A stretch of 64,000 bases of DNA from Orientallactaga sibirica. Lineage: Eukaryota; Chordata; Mammalia; Rodentia; Dipodidae. Positions within the stretch are counted from its first letter, which is position 1. Every line of letters starts with the position of its first letter. Under the pieces are notes generated by a model that was not told where the DNA came from, made no database searches, and saw only the letters and a program-made list of their open reading frames with translations. The translations under genes and the position numbers were made by a program. Positions 10,930 through 23,769 of the stretch are shown here, piece after piece. Location of the stretch: the NCBI GenBank assembly GCA_036365145.1, contig JAEOAD010000015.1, positions 9,789,501-9,853,500 of the forward strand, read 5' to 3'.

Positions 10930-11475
10930 TGCTCTATGTGTCTCCTCCTTAGCCATCTTCCAGTCTATGCTCAATACAGACGCTACAGATATGTCAGGTC
11001 AGTCCTCTCTCAAAGCTCTGCATTGGCTTCCCATTTCACTTCAAGTAAAAATGCTTTACAAGGCCCTTGAGATCTGGTAATCACGGCATCTCTCTAGAAC
11101 TCTGCTCCAGCTGTTACTCAAATAAAGCACACAAAACCTTTACACTGGTTGGTCCTTCCATAGAAAAACTCTTCCTCTTCTAGCTAATCACCGTGGCGAC
11201 CTTACATACTTCCTTCAGGTACATGCTCAAATGTGACATCTCAATAAGACCCTCCTTCACACTCATATTATACTATCACTTGTTTTCTACTTTATTTTCC
11301 CCAATAGCATTTATTTATAACCTTCCAACATACTAAGAAGCTTTTTCATTTACCTATTGTCTGCCTCCCCCTAATAAAAGTTCCATAAAGCAGAGACTTT
11401 GTCTTATGGCCATTTACCATTCTATCCTTAGTTCCTATGTCACAACAGGTATCCAATGAATATTCATGGAAAAAC
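10930..11475 (+). mobile_element. LINE L2 3' end
   Basis: The typical L2 order is visible: 'gctctgcattggcttcccat', 'aaggcccttgagatctgg', 'catgctcaaatgtgacatct', 'gtctgcctccccc', 'agcagagactttgtctta' and 'tatccaatgaatattcatgg'. L2 stopped moving before the placental radiation, so this stretch is old, lineage-stable DNA. Confidence 0.75.
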
Positions 11476-11692
11476 TGAATTAAATACTTATTAAATGCAT
11501 ACCTGCACACACACATACATACATACACATCACTGTGCACAATACTGTTACCACTGTATAGACCACATTACTAGTTTGAGAACAAAAGGAAAAAGAGATT
11601 AGGGGTGTTCTCTGAAGACAGAGAATCATATTCCTATACATTACCATCAGAAGAATGCAAATATTATAGCTCTCTTTTAATTTTTTAATTTT

Positions 11693-11888
11693 CATTTATT
11701 TGAGAGAGAGAAAGAGGCACAGAGAGAAAGAGACTGAATGGGTATGCCAGGGCCTCCAGCCACCACAAACAAACTCCAGATACACGCACCACCATGTGCA
11801 TCTGGCTTACGTGGGTTCTGGGGAATTGAACCTGGGTCCTTAGGCTTTTCAGGCAATTGCCTTACCTGCTAAACCATCTCTCCAGCCC
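11693..11888 (-). mobile_element. tRNA-headed SINE
   Basis: Reverse complement of the common SINE: 'tatttgagagagagaaagagg', 'gggcctccagcc', 'gtgcatctggcttac', 'gaacctgggtcctta' and 'aaaccatctctccagccc'. The overlapping open frames at 11346-11695 mostly read an AC-rich run just upstream. Confidence 0.92.
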
Positions 11889-12235
11889 GATATTTTTCTT
11901 ATTCAATGTCGTTTTTCATCCTATCTCAGGATACAGTCATGATTGCCAGTGTTGTATATTATGGTTTGTTGGGTTTTCTGCCTATTGTTTACTAAAAGTA
12001 GACAATTTGAAACAGTGTACTCTATTATCTTGACTCCAGTTTATCTCTACTATCTTCAATTAATTTTTGAGCACAAATTATGTGGCTTAACTCCATTAAC
12101 TTTTCAAGTGTTAAAGAAAAGACATAGCCATTGTCTGTCAAAAGAAAATCAAGTCCTTTTCTAGTTTTAGTATTATTTAAGAAAAACCTGATATATATAT
12201 ATCACAAAATTAATTGTTCCAAGTTTCTTTTTCAA

Positions 12236-12432
12236 TTTTTATTTATTTGAAAGGAGAAAGTGGGACAGAGAGACAGTGGGCACACCGGGATCTCTTGCCA
12301 TTGCAAATGATCTCCAGATGCATGCACCAATTTGTGCATCTGGCTTTATGCAGGTATTAGAGTATTGAACCCATGCTATCATGTAGATTACAATCAAGCA
12401 CCTATAACATATGAGCCATCTCTCCAACCACT
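12236..12432 (-). mobile_element. tRNA-headed SINE, diverged
   Basis: 'tttatttatttgaaaggaga', 'gtgcatctggctttatgca' and 'gagccatctctccaacca' identify an older copy with several substitutions and a short body. Confidence 0.85.
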
Positions 12433-14427
12433 AGTTTCTGTTTAAAAGTATCTGATAGATAAGCATTTGTAGGTTTTTTAATTTGGATTTCCATGTCACC
12501 AAAATAGTAAAGATTATTTTATCTAACCAAAAGAAATTTCTATCAGGTTGCCTTGATATTGCCATAAAAAATCCTGTAGCAAAACAATACTATTTTTTTT
12601 CAAATTTTTCCTGACAGAGTATTGTTTCTTAGTATTATTTTAAACACAACAGAAAATCCTTCCCAGGCACACTCCAATGCCATCCTTAATAATATTAGAG
12701 GAAGACACTGTGGAGATACATTACAGTTGTTACAGTTTTTAAAAATTTTACAGTTAAAAACTATAAATTACTGTATGTTTACAATTACAGTAATAGTAAT
12801 TCTACAGAGCTGAAGCATCTTATGGAAAGAAGATGAACTTCCAGAGAGACTATCAAGCTCACAGTTATGAAAATACTAAAAAGCAGAGTGAAGCTGTAGC
12901 ACTCACCCTACACATCCTGGAGTGGCTGCCTCTGTACCATTGCAGTATCTGATTTGGACAGAACCTCTTTATTAACTGAAACATGGCTTGGTACTTCATT
13001 CCTGTATTATTAAGGAAATGAATCATTAGTTCTTGGCTATATTTCCCAATTTTAGCCAAAAGATTACATAACCACTCTTTGTATTTAATCATTTACTAAG
13101 CAGCTAAATTACTACTTTAATCTAACATAAATACAGCTCTGATGTTTTTAATGAGACATTTCTATATACATGTAAGTGGCTCCCACTTCTAAAAAATTGA
13201 TACCCTGTTTATATTGTAGCTTAGGCAATAATGTTTACTGGAACTTAGTTAAATTTTATCACACAACTTGGAAGTTATGGATATTTATATAATTTAAATC
13301 AGGTATCTTGAATTAGAGAACAGCAAATTATATTTTATGGTGTTAGAATCAACTGGATAGTATGCCTATACTGAATTTCTCTTCCAGCCTTCCATTTGGC
13401 TTCATGTGAGGTAGATCATTGGATTGTTCTAGTTTTCAACATTGAAGTATGGGAATAATTATGAAACTTTGCTTCTAAGTTAAGTACAAAGAATTAAAAT
13501 ATACATCAAATAGCAGCACATAATTGATCTACCATTGATCAACTTCTCAAAACACACCATAAATCTCATAGTGACAACAGAAGCTGTGAGACCACTGGAA
13601 ATTTTTATTTTTGATAAATGGTCAAAAATAACAAATTTTTAATTCAAGAAAGTATAGATGAGGTCCTAGATCAGAACAAAAGCATCAAAGTAACGGTAGA
13701 TTTACATCTGATTCACAGTGTATTTTATCCCAATGTTAGTGAGAAAATGATGACAACAGAAAAGAATATGTGAAGAAATAATGGGAAAAGGGATGTGATG
13801 TAGTTCACTGATAGTGTGCTTGTCTACTATACACAGGGACCTGAATTCAATGATTACAGCACCATTAAAAGAAAAAAGAAAAACAGAAACGTTCAGAATG
13901 TGATGAAAACTACAAATCCCCAATCTTACAACTCATATAATCATAAAATCAAAATGGAAAGCTACAACACATCTATCATACATATGGTTACCAAATTGTG
14001 ATAAGAGGAAATCTTGAAAACAGCAAGCCAAGAGGCAAAACATGCAAGAGGAGCAAAGGCCACAAAGACATCAGATTTCTTATTGGAAATATTGTAAAAA
14101 AAGTAGATAGTGGAGCAACATACTTAAATACCAGAGGAAGAAAATGTCTGTATCCAACTGAAATACATTTCAGACACAAAGGTAGAATGAAGTATTTTTA
14201 AACATATAAAAGCTGCAAGAGTCCTTCACCAGCTGTCCCACAGTACAAGAGCTATTACAAGAATGCACAAAGAAGAAAAAGCAAACATTTTCTTTAGGCA
14301 GAAGAAACAATTATAAAATTTGAAAATATGGTTTTAAATAAAGAATACTGGAAATAGTAACTACATGGCTAAATATACAATGTTGTTTGCCTTATTCTTT
14401 GAATCTTTTTTATTAAAAAGAGTTTTG
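12433..14427. other. Unique AT-rich sequence
   Basis: About 2 kb without a recognisable repeat or gene. Short open frames (12865-13092, 13702-13923, 13816-14001, 13988-14201) show no family motif. A MIR remnant near 12830-12890 is possible but too weak to call. Confidence 0.5.
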
Positions 14428-14780
14428 TGAGATATGGCTTGTTAGTTAAAGGCACTTATTCTATAAGCCTGTTGACTAGAGTTCAAATTCCCTGCAACCA
14501 TATAAACTCAGATGCAAAGCAGCACACACATCTGTAATCTCAACATGTGTACCACAGTGGGAAGTATACTTAGAATACCTGAAGCTTTTGGGGCCAACTA
14601 GGCTAGCCGTCCCAAAGGCAAAAACAAGGAGAGAGAGCCTATATCAAACAAGGTTTGAGAATCAATATGCCAAAGTTTTCCACTGACTTCTGTACACATG
14701 CTGTGGAACACATGAGGCTATGCACACACAAATTATGCATATACATACATACATACATATATACATGTGTGTATAAAATT
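14428..14780 (+). mobile_element. B3-like SINE, diverged
   Basis: 'gatatggcttgttagttaaa' head, 'ctgtaatctcaacatg', 'ggccaactaggctagcc' and a terminal AC/AT-rich microsatellite follow the B3 layout. Confidence 0.6.
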
Positions 14781-14979
14781 AAATAATAGTATGTGGAACT
14801 GTAGAATGTTTATAAGATTTAGAACACATTAAGCTATAAAAGCACTATGACAAATTAGTAACCAATGAAATATAAGACTTACACCATAGGTATCAGAAAG
14901 TGTTTGAAAATAATATGATAAGAAAATGAAAGTATACAACAGTAATATATGTAAACTGTATGTAAAGTAGTAAAATGTA

Positions 14980-16615
14980 ACTTGGAAGCAGATGTCCATC
15001 ATTAGATGAATGGGTAACCAAGATGTGGTATCTACATAATGGAATTCTACACAGCAGTAAGGAAAAGTGAAACAACTAAATTTGAAGAAAAATGGTCTAA
15101 CTTGGAACAGATCATTCTCAGTGAACTCACCAATGACAGAAAGATAATCATCACATGGTCATACTCATCTGTTGCTCCTGAATCTGCTTGAGATGCTGAC
15201 ATACCTAATAAGCATCTCGAGGACTGGACAATAGGGAGGGTAGGGAGGGAGGCGAAGGTAAGGGGGGGACACAAAACTGGACCCAAATGGAAATGGCACC
15301 ATAACATCCTATATCCTGATGGATAGACTAAAAAGTTGAACTGTCATCAGGTCCTTAGAGGGAACACCTTATTCATAGGGCCCTGGAGAGGGTATGATGA
15401 AGACTAACCTTGAGTTTCTCCTGCTTCTCTCTCTCTCTTTCTCTGTCTGTCTCTGTCTCTGTCTCTCTCTCTACCTCCTCTGTCTCTTCTCTCATTCTCT
15501 TCTATATTACCTATATTTTTCTTCCTTCTTTTCCCTTGGCACTGGCCTGTAACTCCCAGTATCTGCATTACTGCATGCAGTTAACATCTACAGTAAGCTG
15601 TTCATCAGAGAGACCTACAAGGTTTCCCAAAAGAAGACAGATTTCTGTCAAAGTACTTGATGACCCATCAAAGGTTAAAGGTAAGACCCTACTGCCAAAG
15701 ACACCAAATGCTGTTGGTACAGAACATGGAGTGACCTGGCTTGAATCTGGAAGGGAGTCAGTCCCCAGTTAGCTTGTCCAGTGCCAGAAGGTACTACATG
15801 AGTGACTGGGGAAAGTGACCAACAACTGTCCAAGCAACATGTGATCTAAGCTTCTCAGCAGTAAACAACCTGATGTGATGCTCACACAAGTACAATAGTG
15901 GCACACAGCCATGGTGGATAACCAACTGCTCTTGATTTAGCTAACAGATCTACTGAGTGGAATGGAACCCATAGCTGGAACTGGGAAGCAAGTCAGAACC
16001 ATATCCAAAAAAATGAGCCCATTCTCCAAAACAAGCTCCCACCAATGGAGGGCTACAAAAGGGCCTACAGCTATGAAATTCTCTCTAAATAATAATGGTT
16101 ATCCCACTGATCTGGTGCTGACCTCCCTCTCTCTACTGGAGAATTTGCTTCTCTTTTTCAGATGGACACAGAACCTGAGGAGCAAATCAGCTCATTGTAC
16201 CTCACCAGGGCCCCAGCTGAAACCATAGGGTAATTGGGGAAGTGAGCAAGAGTGCTGCTTTCTTGGTGAACCTGATATCAACACAAGGGTGAAGGGGATA
16301 GACACAGAGAACACTCAACTCCTACCAAACCAGAGACGCAGAGGCTCCCTAGACCTCATCACTGAAATAGACCTAAAACGATCCCAACATGGCTCAGGGA
16401 AATCCGTGGAAGAGGGGGTGGAAAGACTGTTAGAGCCACAAGTTGGGACATTATGCAGAGACATTGCCTCTTCCCCATAACTGATGGCCACCTCCACAAT
16501 GCACAACCCACATTTCTCAACAAGGAGAGTCCCTTAGGAGGTAGAAGGACAGGGAGGAGGCTAATGATGGTATCAGCATGACTGTATACACACTATCTAC
16601 ATAACTAATAAAATA
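14980..16615 (+). mobile_element. L1 3' end (last part of ORF2 plus 3' UTR)
   Basis: It begins in the ORF2 C-terminal coding block ('gatgtccatcattagatgaatgggtaa', 'tggaattctacacagcagtaa') and continues through a long 3' UTR to AATAAAA near 16610. The UTR includes a G-rich run (15233-15268). It is the same subfamily as 39165-41652. The open frames at 15410-15772, 15962-16228 and 16289-16480 lie in this UTR and are non-coding. The 5' part is lost to truncation. Confidence 0.88.
15233..15268 (+). other. G-rich tract in L1 3' UTR
   Basis: GGGAGGGTAGGGAGGGAGG is followed by a further G7 run. It fits the G3+N1-7 pattern for a G-quadruplex, a known feature of L1 3' UTRs. Confidence 0.7.
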
Positions 16616-18529
16616 TTGGGAATTTTTCTGGGGAGAGATTATTGCCAGACATGAAATATAATTTCCTAAGTATAAGGGCCAATTTTTCCACAGGACATAA
16701 TAATTGCTGCAATTCAAATATTTAAATAATGAGGCTTGAAGTGTATATAACAAAAACCAATAGAACTTCAAGAACAAACTAGTGAATCCATAATTATAAA
16801 TAAACATTTCAGCATTTTTTCTTCAAAATTGGTATAGAAAGCAGATAAAAACATGAAAGCTATAGAATAATTGAGCCATTTGGCATTTACAGGTTACTCT
16901 AACCACCCAACAGAAGATTGTATACTCTTCTTAGCATACCCAGAGCATTTACCACATTATGGCCCTAACATAAAACTCAATAAAAATAAAGAAAAATCAA
17001 CTCATAAGTATATGCTTCCTGCAACAATTTTCAAGATCTCTACATTAGTTAATTCTATAATCCTGGTAGATAAGATTCATGACTCCAAAAATGAGAATAA
17101 TATCCATACTTAGTCACTCCTTAAGCTAAACCAGAGCCTACGGTATAAGAGGTCCACAAAGGAAAACATTCCTCAGAGGTGGGCAAGTTCTCAGAAGGAC
17201 AATGCATTCTACTAACAAAAGCCATAATACATTCCTACAGCAGCAGAAAGGCGATGGGTAGGAAGTGGTTCCTCTTCCCAGCATCTTTGTTCTCCCCTGT
17301 TTCACCCATTGAAACTATCCTAACTTGTGTCTTTGTGTCAACTCACAGAGGCCATAAATCATTTTACTTGAAGTACTAGTCTTCACTGCTGATTTTTACA
17401 TGTAGCTGGATGCATAGCTGACACCCCTTCAAAACCCCCACAGCAGCATCTTAGATTCAAAGAGATGAATTATTAATTTAGTCAAAAGATAGAATAAATG
17501 AGTCTAAAGAAAGGGAGCATTTTTAAATGGACAGATGAGATTGGGCAAAACATAACCATATTATAAAATTATTCAGAAATTATCTCACCTAGATTACACT
17601 TTGGTATGTCACTTTTCCTGGGGAAACATAAACGCACAACTATTTACCTCAAATAAGGCACTGACCACAATCAAAGAAACTATTCCACCCAAGTCTAGCT
17701 TAGTGAACCTGTGAAGTTACGGTGGTTATTTACACAAGCATGGGGAAGGAGTTGCTTACAAGTTCATGAATGTCTTAAAGGGAGCTAATTCACCAAAAAG
17801 CCCACCCCAAAAGTCACAAAGGCTGTACCTGTGGCGCTCCATGCATAACTTGGAGTACTTCCACTGGACAAAGTCTCTTCTCCCCAGCAATTGACACTGA
17901 CTATCCATACTTAGGAAGGGGTTTGTGGTGCATGTAAATTCAGGATCTTCTTGATCCTGTAAAGTCAGTTAACTTCCTCAGTCCTGAGGAACTTCCCATC
18001 CCTAAGAGGAAATGTTTCAATTCAGAGGAAATAGCTTCACAGCATGCTCCTTAGAGGACATGATCTTTTCTATGATACAAAATAATTTTTTTAAAATATG
18101 ACCAAGGATTGTGTTCCCATTTATCCTTTTACAGTTCTTGACTATGTTGACCAAGAAAATATACTTCTTATCAATCTTTTCTATATCTCCCTCCATTTTT
18201 GGCAATTTGAAAATAACTTTCCTCCTTCCTTCTTACCTTAAATCCATGGAGAATTTTAATACAGGTTTGCACACAGGTAGCTGCATGTCTAATGAATCAA
18301 AATATCCAGGAGCTTCCTCACTGCCAGCCCCTCAAGGTCAGAGTTCATGTTACTATATAGTTCATGTATTTATATAGTTATATAGATACATATGCTGTTG
18401 TAAATCTTGATTATCTCACATCATCTACCACAATGGGATTGTTCTCCTAAAAGTCAAAATGACAGCTACTTCTAAACCATTATACCCAGTGAGACCAAGG
18501 GTGATAAAGGAGGAAGGAGAGAGAGAGAT
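16616..18529. other. Unique sequence
   Basis: Nearly 2 kb with no SINE, LTR or LINE that I recognise. The short open frames (16517-16807, 16871-17113, 17179-17379, 18017-18205, 18111-18377) have no family signature. It may hold conserved non-coding DNA, but nothing in the sequence alone shows it. Confidence 0.5.
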
Positions 18530-18530
18530 C

Positions 18531-18568
<38 letters not shown>
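18531..18568. repeat. (CA)n microsatellite
   Basis: About 17 uninterrupted AC units followed by 'tacacacgc' and a short (GA)n. The two minus-strand open frames here owe their Cys-Val repeats to it. Confidence 0.95.
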
Positions 18569-18571
<3 letters not shown>

Positions 18572-18659
18572 ACGCAGAGAGAGAGAGAGGCAGATGCCTT
18601 AGATCTGCCAAAACAAGCAAGGCTACAATGAAACCAAGGAATTCTCTAGAAACTATCTC

Positions 18660-19105
18660 CTTCAACCAAACTTCTCCTTTCTGTCTTAGATTCTCCATGC
18701 TCCAGCCAAACAGACTACTGAGCAATTCTGAGAACAGGTTTGCTTCTTCCTAACCAGCATCATTGCATCTGCAGTTCTCTTTGCTTGGAATGCTCTTCCC
18801 CTGGCCTTTATCTTCCAAGTGCAGACACAGAGGCCAACTTCACAAGTACAGAGGGGACTAGCTAGTCTGGCTCCCTCTGCTAAGTCAGCCCTTCCCATGG
18901 AGTTATCTTCTGGAACAGCTCCATTTTAATTTCCTTCATAGAATTTGCAACATGTGTTTATTAATTTCTCTGGTACCTGCCTCGCCTTTGGAAGGTAAAT
19001 TCTTTGTGGACATAAACCAAGTGTGTTTCAATGACCATCATATCCCCAGAATTTAGAGTGTAGTGCCTGGCATTTGATAGGACTGAATAAAACTTTGCTT
19101 AAGGA
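18660..19105 (+). mobile_element. LINE L2 3' end fragment
   Basis: 'tgcttggaatgctcttcccc', 'ctggtacctgcctcgcctttgg', 'atcatatccccagaattta' and 'agtgcctggcatttgatag' follow the L2 3' end. Internal parts are missing. Confidence 0.65.
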
Positions 19106-19169
19106 ACAACCCAAGTGCACTCTTACTCATGCAGGAGCCAAAACAGTCTCTAAATCAATCTGTAAAATA

Positions 19170-19394
19170 ACCTGAGAGGGCTGCTTCACAAGCATGAGGA
19201 ACAGAGTTTGATTGCCAGAACTCACACAAAGGCTGGGTGTGGTTTTCCATGCCTTTAATCTCAGCACTGAGGGAGAAGAAACAAGAGAATCCCTGAGGCT
19301 AGCTGGAAAGATAGATTAGCATACTCAGTGAACTCCAGGCTAATGAAAGGCCCTGTCTCAAAAAGTATAAAATGTACCTAAAGAAAACACCTGA
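19170..19394 (+). mobile_element. B3-like SINE, 5' portion
   Basis: 'ggctgcttcacaagcatgagg', 'ctgggtgtggttttcc', 'gaggctagctggaaagatag' and 'aggccctgtctcaaaaag' match the B3 layout. A B1-like element follows and the remaining CA-rich end of the B3 resumes after 19626. Confidence 0.65.
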
Positions 19395-19395
19395 A

Positions 19396-19552
19396 GCCAG
19401 GCGTGGTGGCACATGCCTTTAATCTCAGTGCTCGGGAGGCAGAGGTAGAAGGATCACCATGAGGTCGAGGCCACCCTGAGACTACATAGTGATTTCCAGG
19501 TCAGGTTGAGCTAGAGTGAAACCCTACCTTGAAAAACAAAAAAAAAAAAAAA

Positions 19553-19592
<40 letters not shown>

Positions 19593-19611
19593 AAAAAGAA
19601 AAAGATAAAGA
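19396..19611 (+). mobile_element. B1-like SINE with (GAAA)n tail and target-site duplication
   Basis: Complete B1 body with an A-rich tail that has expanded into (AAAG)n at 19553-19592. A 15-bp duplication, aaagaaaacacctga, flanks it at 19380-19394 and 19612-19626. Overlapping poly-Phe/poly-Lys open frames (19501-19862) come from the tail and are not genes. Confidence 0.94.
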
Positions 19612-19626
19612 AAAGAAAACACCTGA

Positions 19627-19740
19627 GGTCGACCTGGCTTCCACACACACATGCACAAATATACACATATATATGTGTATGCCCACACATATGCATGCAT
19701 ACAATGCATACACTCCACACAGACAGATACATGCAAAAAA
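19627..19740 (+). repeat. CA/AT-rich microsatellite end of B3-like SINE
   Basis: 'cgacctggcttccacacaca' then alternating AC, AT and CATG runs; this is the displaced 3' end of the B3 copy split by the B1. Confidence 0.55.
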
Positions 19741-20829
19741 AAATGGTACAATGACAAGCTGCTGCTGATATATGTTTGTACTTTCTGGAAGATGAATGTG
19801 TGCCAGTCTTCATTTTCATGACGGAGGAAAGTACTTCTACATCCTCTCCCTAAAGTTAGCATCTAAGAAGCAAATGAGATAGTCTAGTTAATAGGTGTAA
19901 AACAAGTTTTATTCACCACAAAGATGGACAGAAGACACTAAAAGTCTGTCATAACTACTGAACTTCCAAGCAGAATATTTCCAATGAAAGCTTTTGTTTT
20001 ATCCCCCGCACTGTCCCCGTGCCCAGGATGCTTATTGAGAAAAGCAATCAGCAATAGGCCTTAGGATCTGTGCACACATTCATACTGATGATACCAAGAA
20101 TGTAATATGCCAACAGGTCTCTACCCAGGCAAATTTTCATGGTTCTACCTCCAGCAAGTAGTGTTGAAATCTGAGGTAACAAAGAGAAGACTTAATAGTG
20201 TTTATTCTAAGGGTGGTAGGGTCTCCAAGCTCATTGTGTCTTAGTAAACAAAGGCCAACTTTACAAGCACATGATCTATATCACTGAACCGCACATTCAG
20301 GAGAGCCTTGCACTCCACAATGCATTTCTTTCACTTCTTAACATTTGTCTTTGAATTTATGTTCAAAACATAGGTAAGATAGGGAGAGCTAATAGAACAC
20401 ACTTGTAAGCAGAGGTGATACACACACACGCTCACCACTCCCTGCTGTCCCACTCACACACAGTGTTTTCAGAGCCCTGGCAGCACAGAAGTCGAGTTCA
20501 GAGCTACATCTACTAGTGAAAGCTCTGACCAGCCCAGGACAACATACTATCTATCCACTGCATCAGAACTGCTTGGAACACAGAGAAGGAGACAATAACA
20601 TGAATCCAAACACAAGGAAAACAAAGTTGACTGTACTATTTCCTACTCACCTTGCATCTTTGTATCACCCCCACCACTTGGCATTGAAAACAATGGCTAA
20701 GAAGGAAAGGAAAAGATAGGGCAACCCACAGTTCTTCTCCATGTCAGCCCTTCCTTTTTAGTCATATACGTCAAAATAGAATTTGATAGAATATGTGTAT
20801 ATCAGGAAATAAAAATCAAGCAGTCTAAT
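19741..20829. other. Unique sequence
   Basis: About 1.1 kb without a recognisable repeat. The open frame at 20516-20719 has no motif. Confidence 0.5.
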
Positions 20830-20831
20830 TA

Positions 20832-20862
<31 letters not shown>

Positions 20863-21006
20863 TTTTTTTTGAGGTAGGGTCTCACTCTGGCTCAGGCTAA
20901 CCTGGAATTCACTATGTGGTCCCAGGCTAGCCTCGAACTCATGGTGATCCTCCTACCTCTGCCTTCTGTGTGCTGGGATTAAAGGAGAGTGCCACCATGC
21001 CCAGTG
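20830..21006 (-). mobile_element. B1-like SINE with (ATTT)n/poly-T tail
   Basis: The reverse complement of B1 follows a pure (ATTT)n block (20830-20857). A nine-base 'taattattt' occurs on both sides and may be a short target duplication. Confidence 0.92.
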
Positions 21007-21162
21007 AGGCAATTTAATTATTTTTTGTGTCACATTTCTACTGTTCTTGTGTGAAGGAAATACATATGCACATGGAAGTTACAAAATATAAATTATGAAA
21101 TTTCATCGATTCCAAATAACCATTTAGATGCACTTACACTTACATTTACAACTAGCATAGCA

Positions 21163-21346
21163 GGAATGGAGAGATGGCTCAGTAGTTAAAGATACGTGCT
21201 TACAGAGCCTGCCAGCCTGGGTTTGGCCGGGGCCTAGGCTCAATTTCCTAGGCACCCACATAAACCCAGACCCCAAAAGGGGAATAATAGTCTGGCCTTC
21301 AGTTTGCAGTGGCAAGAGGCCCAGCATGCCAATAAATAAATAAATA
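21163..21346 (+). mobile_element. tRNA-headed SINE, rearranged
   Basis: It has the head 'ggagagatggctcagtagtt' and the tail (AATA)n, with an extra G-rich stretch around 21215-21240 not seen in other copies and no CT tract. Confidence 0.85.
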
Positions 21347-21529
21347 TTAAAATTAAAAGTGTATTAAAATAGCATAGCACCACATAAATATGAATGGCAA
21401 CATTTATGACAATAATTTATTTTTTTCTTTAGTCCTCCTGTCATTAAGTAGCAAACAAGCAGAAGCATAACATAAGGATATGCCAAAAAAAACAGAAGGA
21501 ATTTTATATTCTAATGCCTTGAACGGTAA

Positions 21530-22120
21530 TATTTTCTGTTTTTTACTGTTTTGACATACCGCCATTCATATAAACAATATAAACTGATCATAAGCCTCTA
21601 TCATCACCCCCTTGTTTCCCCTCCTCACTCCCCCATCTACTGAGCTGCTTCTTCTTTCCAATTAATCTCTCTTCTATTTTAATGTCATCATTTTTTCTCT
21701 CCTATTATGCAGTCTTGTGTAGGGTAGCATTAGCCACCATGAGATCATGAATGTAACAGCCATTAAGTTTAGGCATATGGAAGACAGTATTCCAAAGCAC
21801 TCTTCCCTTTCCCTTGGCTCTTACATTCTTTCTGCCACTTCTTCCACAGTGATCCCTGAGCCGTGGAAGGTGTGATAGAAATGTCTCACTTAGTGATGAA
21901 CACTTCACTGTCACTTCTCAGGACTTTGATAGGTTTTGATTCTCCCCAGTACTTATTGCCAACTGAAAAGAGAAGCTTCTCTAGCTAAAAATGATGGTAG
22001 ATAAAAATATGGGCATAAACATAAGTATTTAGAGAGCAGCTTTCTGGGCATACTATTTCCATTTAGCTAAAATAGCCTTGTAGCTTCCCCTCTAGGGTTT
22101 ATGACCTCCCCAAACATAGG

Positions 22121-22165
<45 letters not shown>

Positions 22166-22650
22166 AAAGAGAGACAGGCACAGACAGAGAGAGGGGGAGA
22201 GAATGGGAATGCCAGGGCCTCTTGCCACTGTAAACAAACTCCACATGCATGTGCTACTTTATGCATCTGGGTTTATGTGGGTACTGGGGAATTGAACCCA
22301 AGCCCTCAGACATTGAAAGCAAGTGTCTTTAACCACTGAGCAATCTCTCCAGCTCCAACCATAGGCTTTTGATTAGGTTTTCAGTACCAGGCGGGAGTTC
22401 CCTTCTGTGGATCAGGCAGCAAGTCTAATCAGAGAGCAGTTGGTTTTCCCCATGAAAGGTATGCCACCATTGAACCAGTTGGCACTTTTTGTCTGACTGA
22501 CCAGCCATGTAGCCTACAAGTTCCACTTCTGATTAAGACCACTGATGCCTTTTCTCCACCAAAAAGCTGGCTGCATAGCTCTTTCCAGCATCATGACAGC
22601 TACTCAACAGGAGAACAGCTCCAACTTGATTTCTCGGTAATCTACAGCCC
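21530..22650 (-). mobile_element. L1 3' UTR, split by a SINE
   Basis: The reverse complement matches the 3' UTR type at 58830-60000 and the inverse of 50862-52035: 'ctagctaaaaatgatggtag' region, 'cactcttccctttcccttggctcttac', 'cagtaccaggcgggagttcc'. A SINE occupies 22123-22354. The ORF2 end is missing. Confidence 0.82.
22123..22354 (-). mobile_element. tRNA-headed SINE with (CA)n tail and target-site duplication
   Basis: The minus-strand SINE body ends in a pure dinucleotide run, (GT)n on the plus strand at 22123-22162, in place of the usual AATA tail. The flanks ccaaacataggct (22110-22122) and ccaaccataggct (22355-22367) differ at one base. It split a pre-existing L1 tail. Confidence 0.92.
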
Positions 22651-23769
22651 GGGTGAAGGAGAAATAAAAGAAAGCTAGCTTCTTTTAGACACGTTCAGTT
22701 AAGAACAGAAGTCCAAAAGAGAACAAGGAGATGTCATTCTACATGCCAACCTGCCTTGACACAAATACGACTCAGGAATGGTACATGTGTCTGAGCAATG
22801 GTCATCTACAACACCTGCAGTGCCTCACTGCTGTCCACTGTCTAGCACAATACCAAGATGGGCAGCCTTCACTACCCAGGTGGACTGGCCCTGGAGCCCA
22901 TCCCTTTGAATCTACAAACCAATTACATTTTCCTTATTACATACAGGAATCTGATGAAAGAATAAATTTTCAATTGACTATAAAGGATGTTCCCAGCCAT
23001 CCTTCCCTCTCTCTGGGTTCCTCCTCACCCTATCCTGGGTTGCTTCCATATACTTGAGTCTGGCTTCACTGGCCACCCAGGGTTGGGCTGTGTTGGGCTA
23101 AACTGGAGTACTATTTCTTGGTCTGAGTTGTCCTGCTTGCCTCTGCTTTACACTTTGGGGTAACTTCTCACTTTAATTACATGAATGATTTTCCTCTGTT
23201 CTCTGAATCTACCACATGGGTATATCCCTTCCACTCTATATCTACTACGTGGGTCCCTTCCCCAACTCTAGGACTACCTGTGTAATTTCTCTAAACTCAG
23301 GACAACCATGGGTATAAGACTCTTTAATATCCATTTCTCCCTGCCTGATACTCTCCTATTCTCAAACCACCATCACGTTTTTCTTTTTCTTTTTTTAGTG
23401 TTTATTATTATTGTAACCACCCATTCTTGGATGATATGCAAATGTACTACATGAGAAGCATTCAGCCTGGACTCTCCACTTCTGAATGACATGGTGACAA
23501 TATTCTCATGTAGGTAGCTGTACCATAAGAAATAAAGCCATTTGTCTCTAACTCAGAAATATCATTTCTTCTACAAGTATCCATGAAACAGAGTAACAAA
23601 CTAGGTTAACTCCTATCTTACAACTAAGATAAAATTTCAGACTCACAGAGTTTTTTTGCCAACTACAAAGATGCCATGAAGTAGACATGATCTGCTATAG
23701 TCCCAGAATTTCTTAGCAGTTCAAACATTTTTCACTTCATGCAAATTCCTTACCTTGTGATCTCATCTT
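22651..23769. other. Unique sequence
   Basis: About 1.1 kb with no recognisable repeat. The 108-residue open frame at 22731-23057 has no recognised domain and no splice or start context that would support a gene. Confidence 0.5.

Noticed and set aside
15410..16480. Run of same-strand open frames suggesting exons
   Set aside because: The whole stretch aligns by eye with the L1 3' UTR at 40450-41500; it is non-coding.
19501..19862. Overlapping open frames rich in Phe/Ser and Lys/Glu
   Set aside because: They read the A-rich and (GAAA)n tail of a B1-like SINE and an adjoining CA/AT microsatellite.
22731..23057. 108-residue open frame in unique sequence
   Set aside because: No recognised motif, no convincing start context and no splice signals; length is within chance for this composition.
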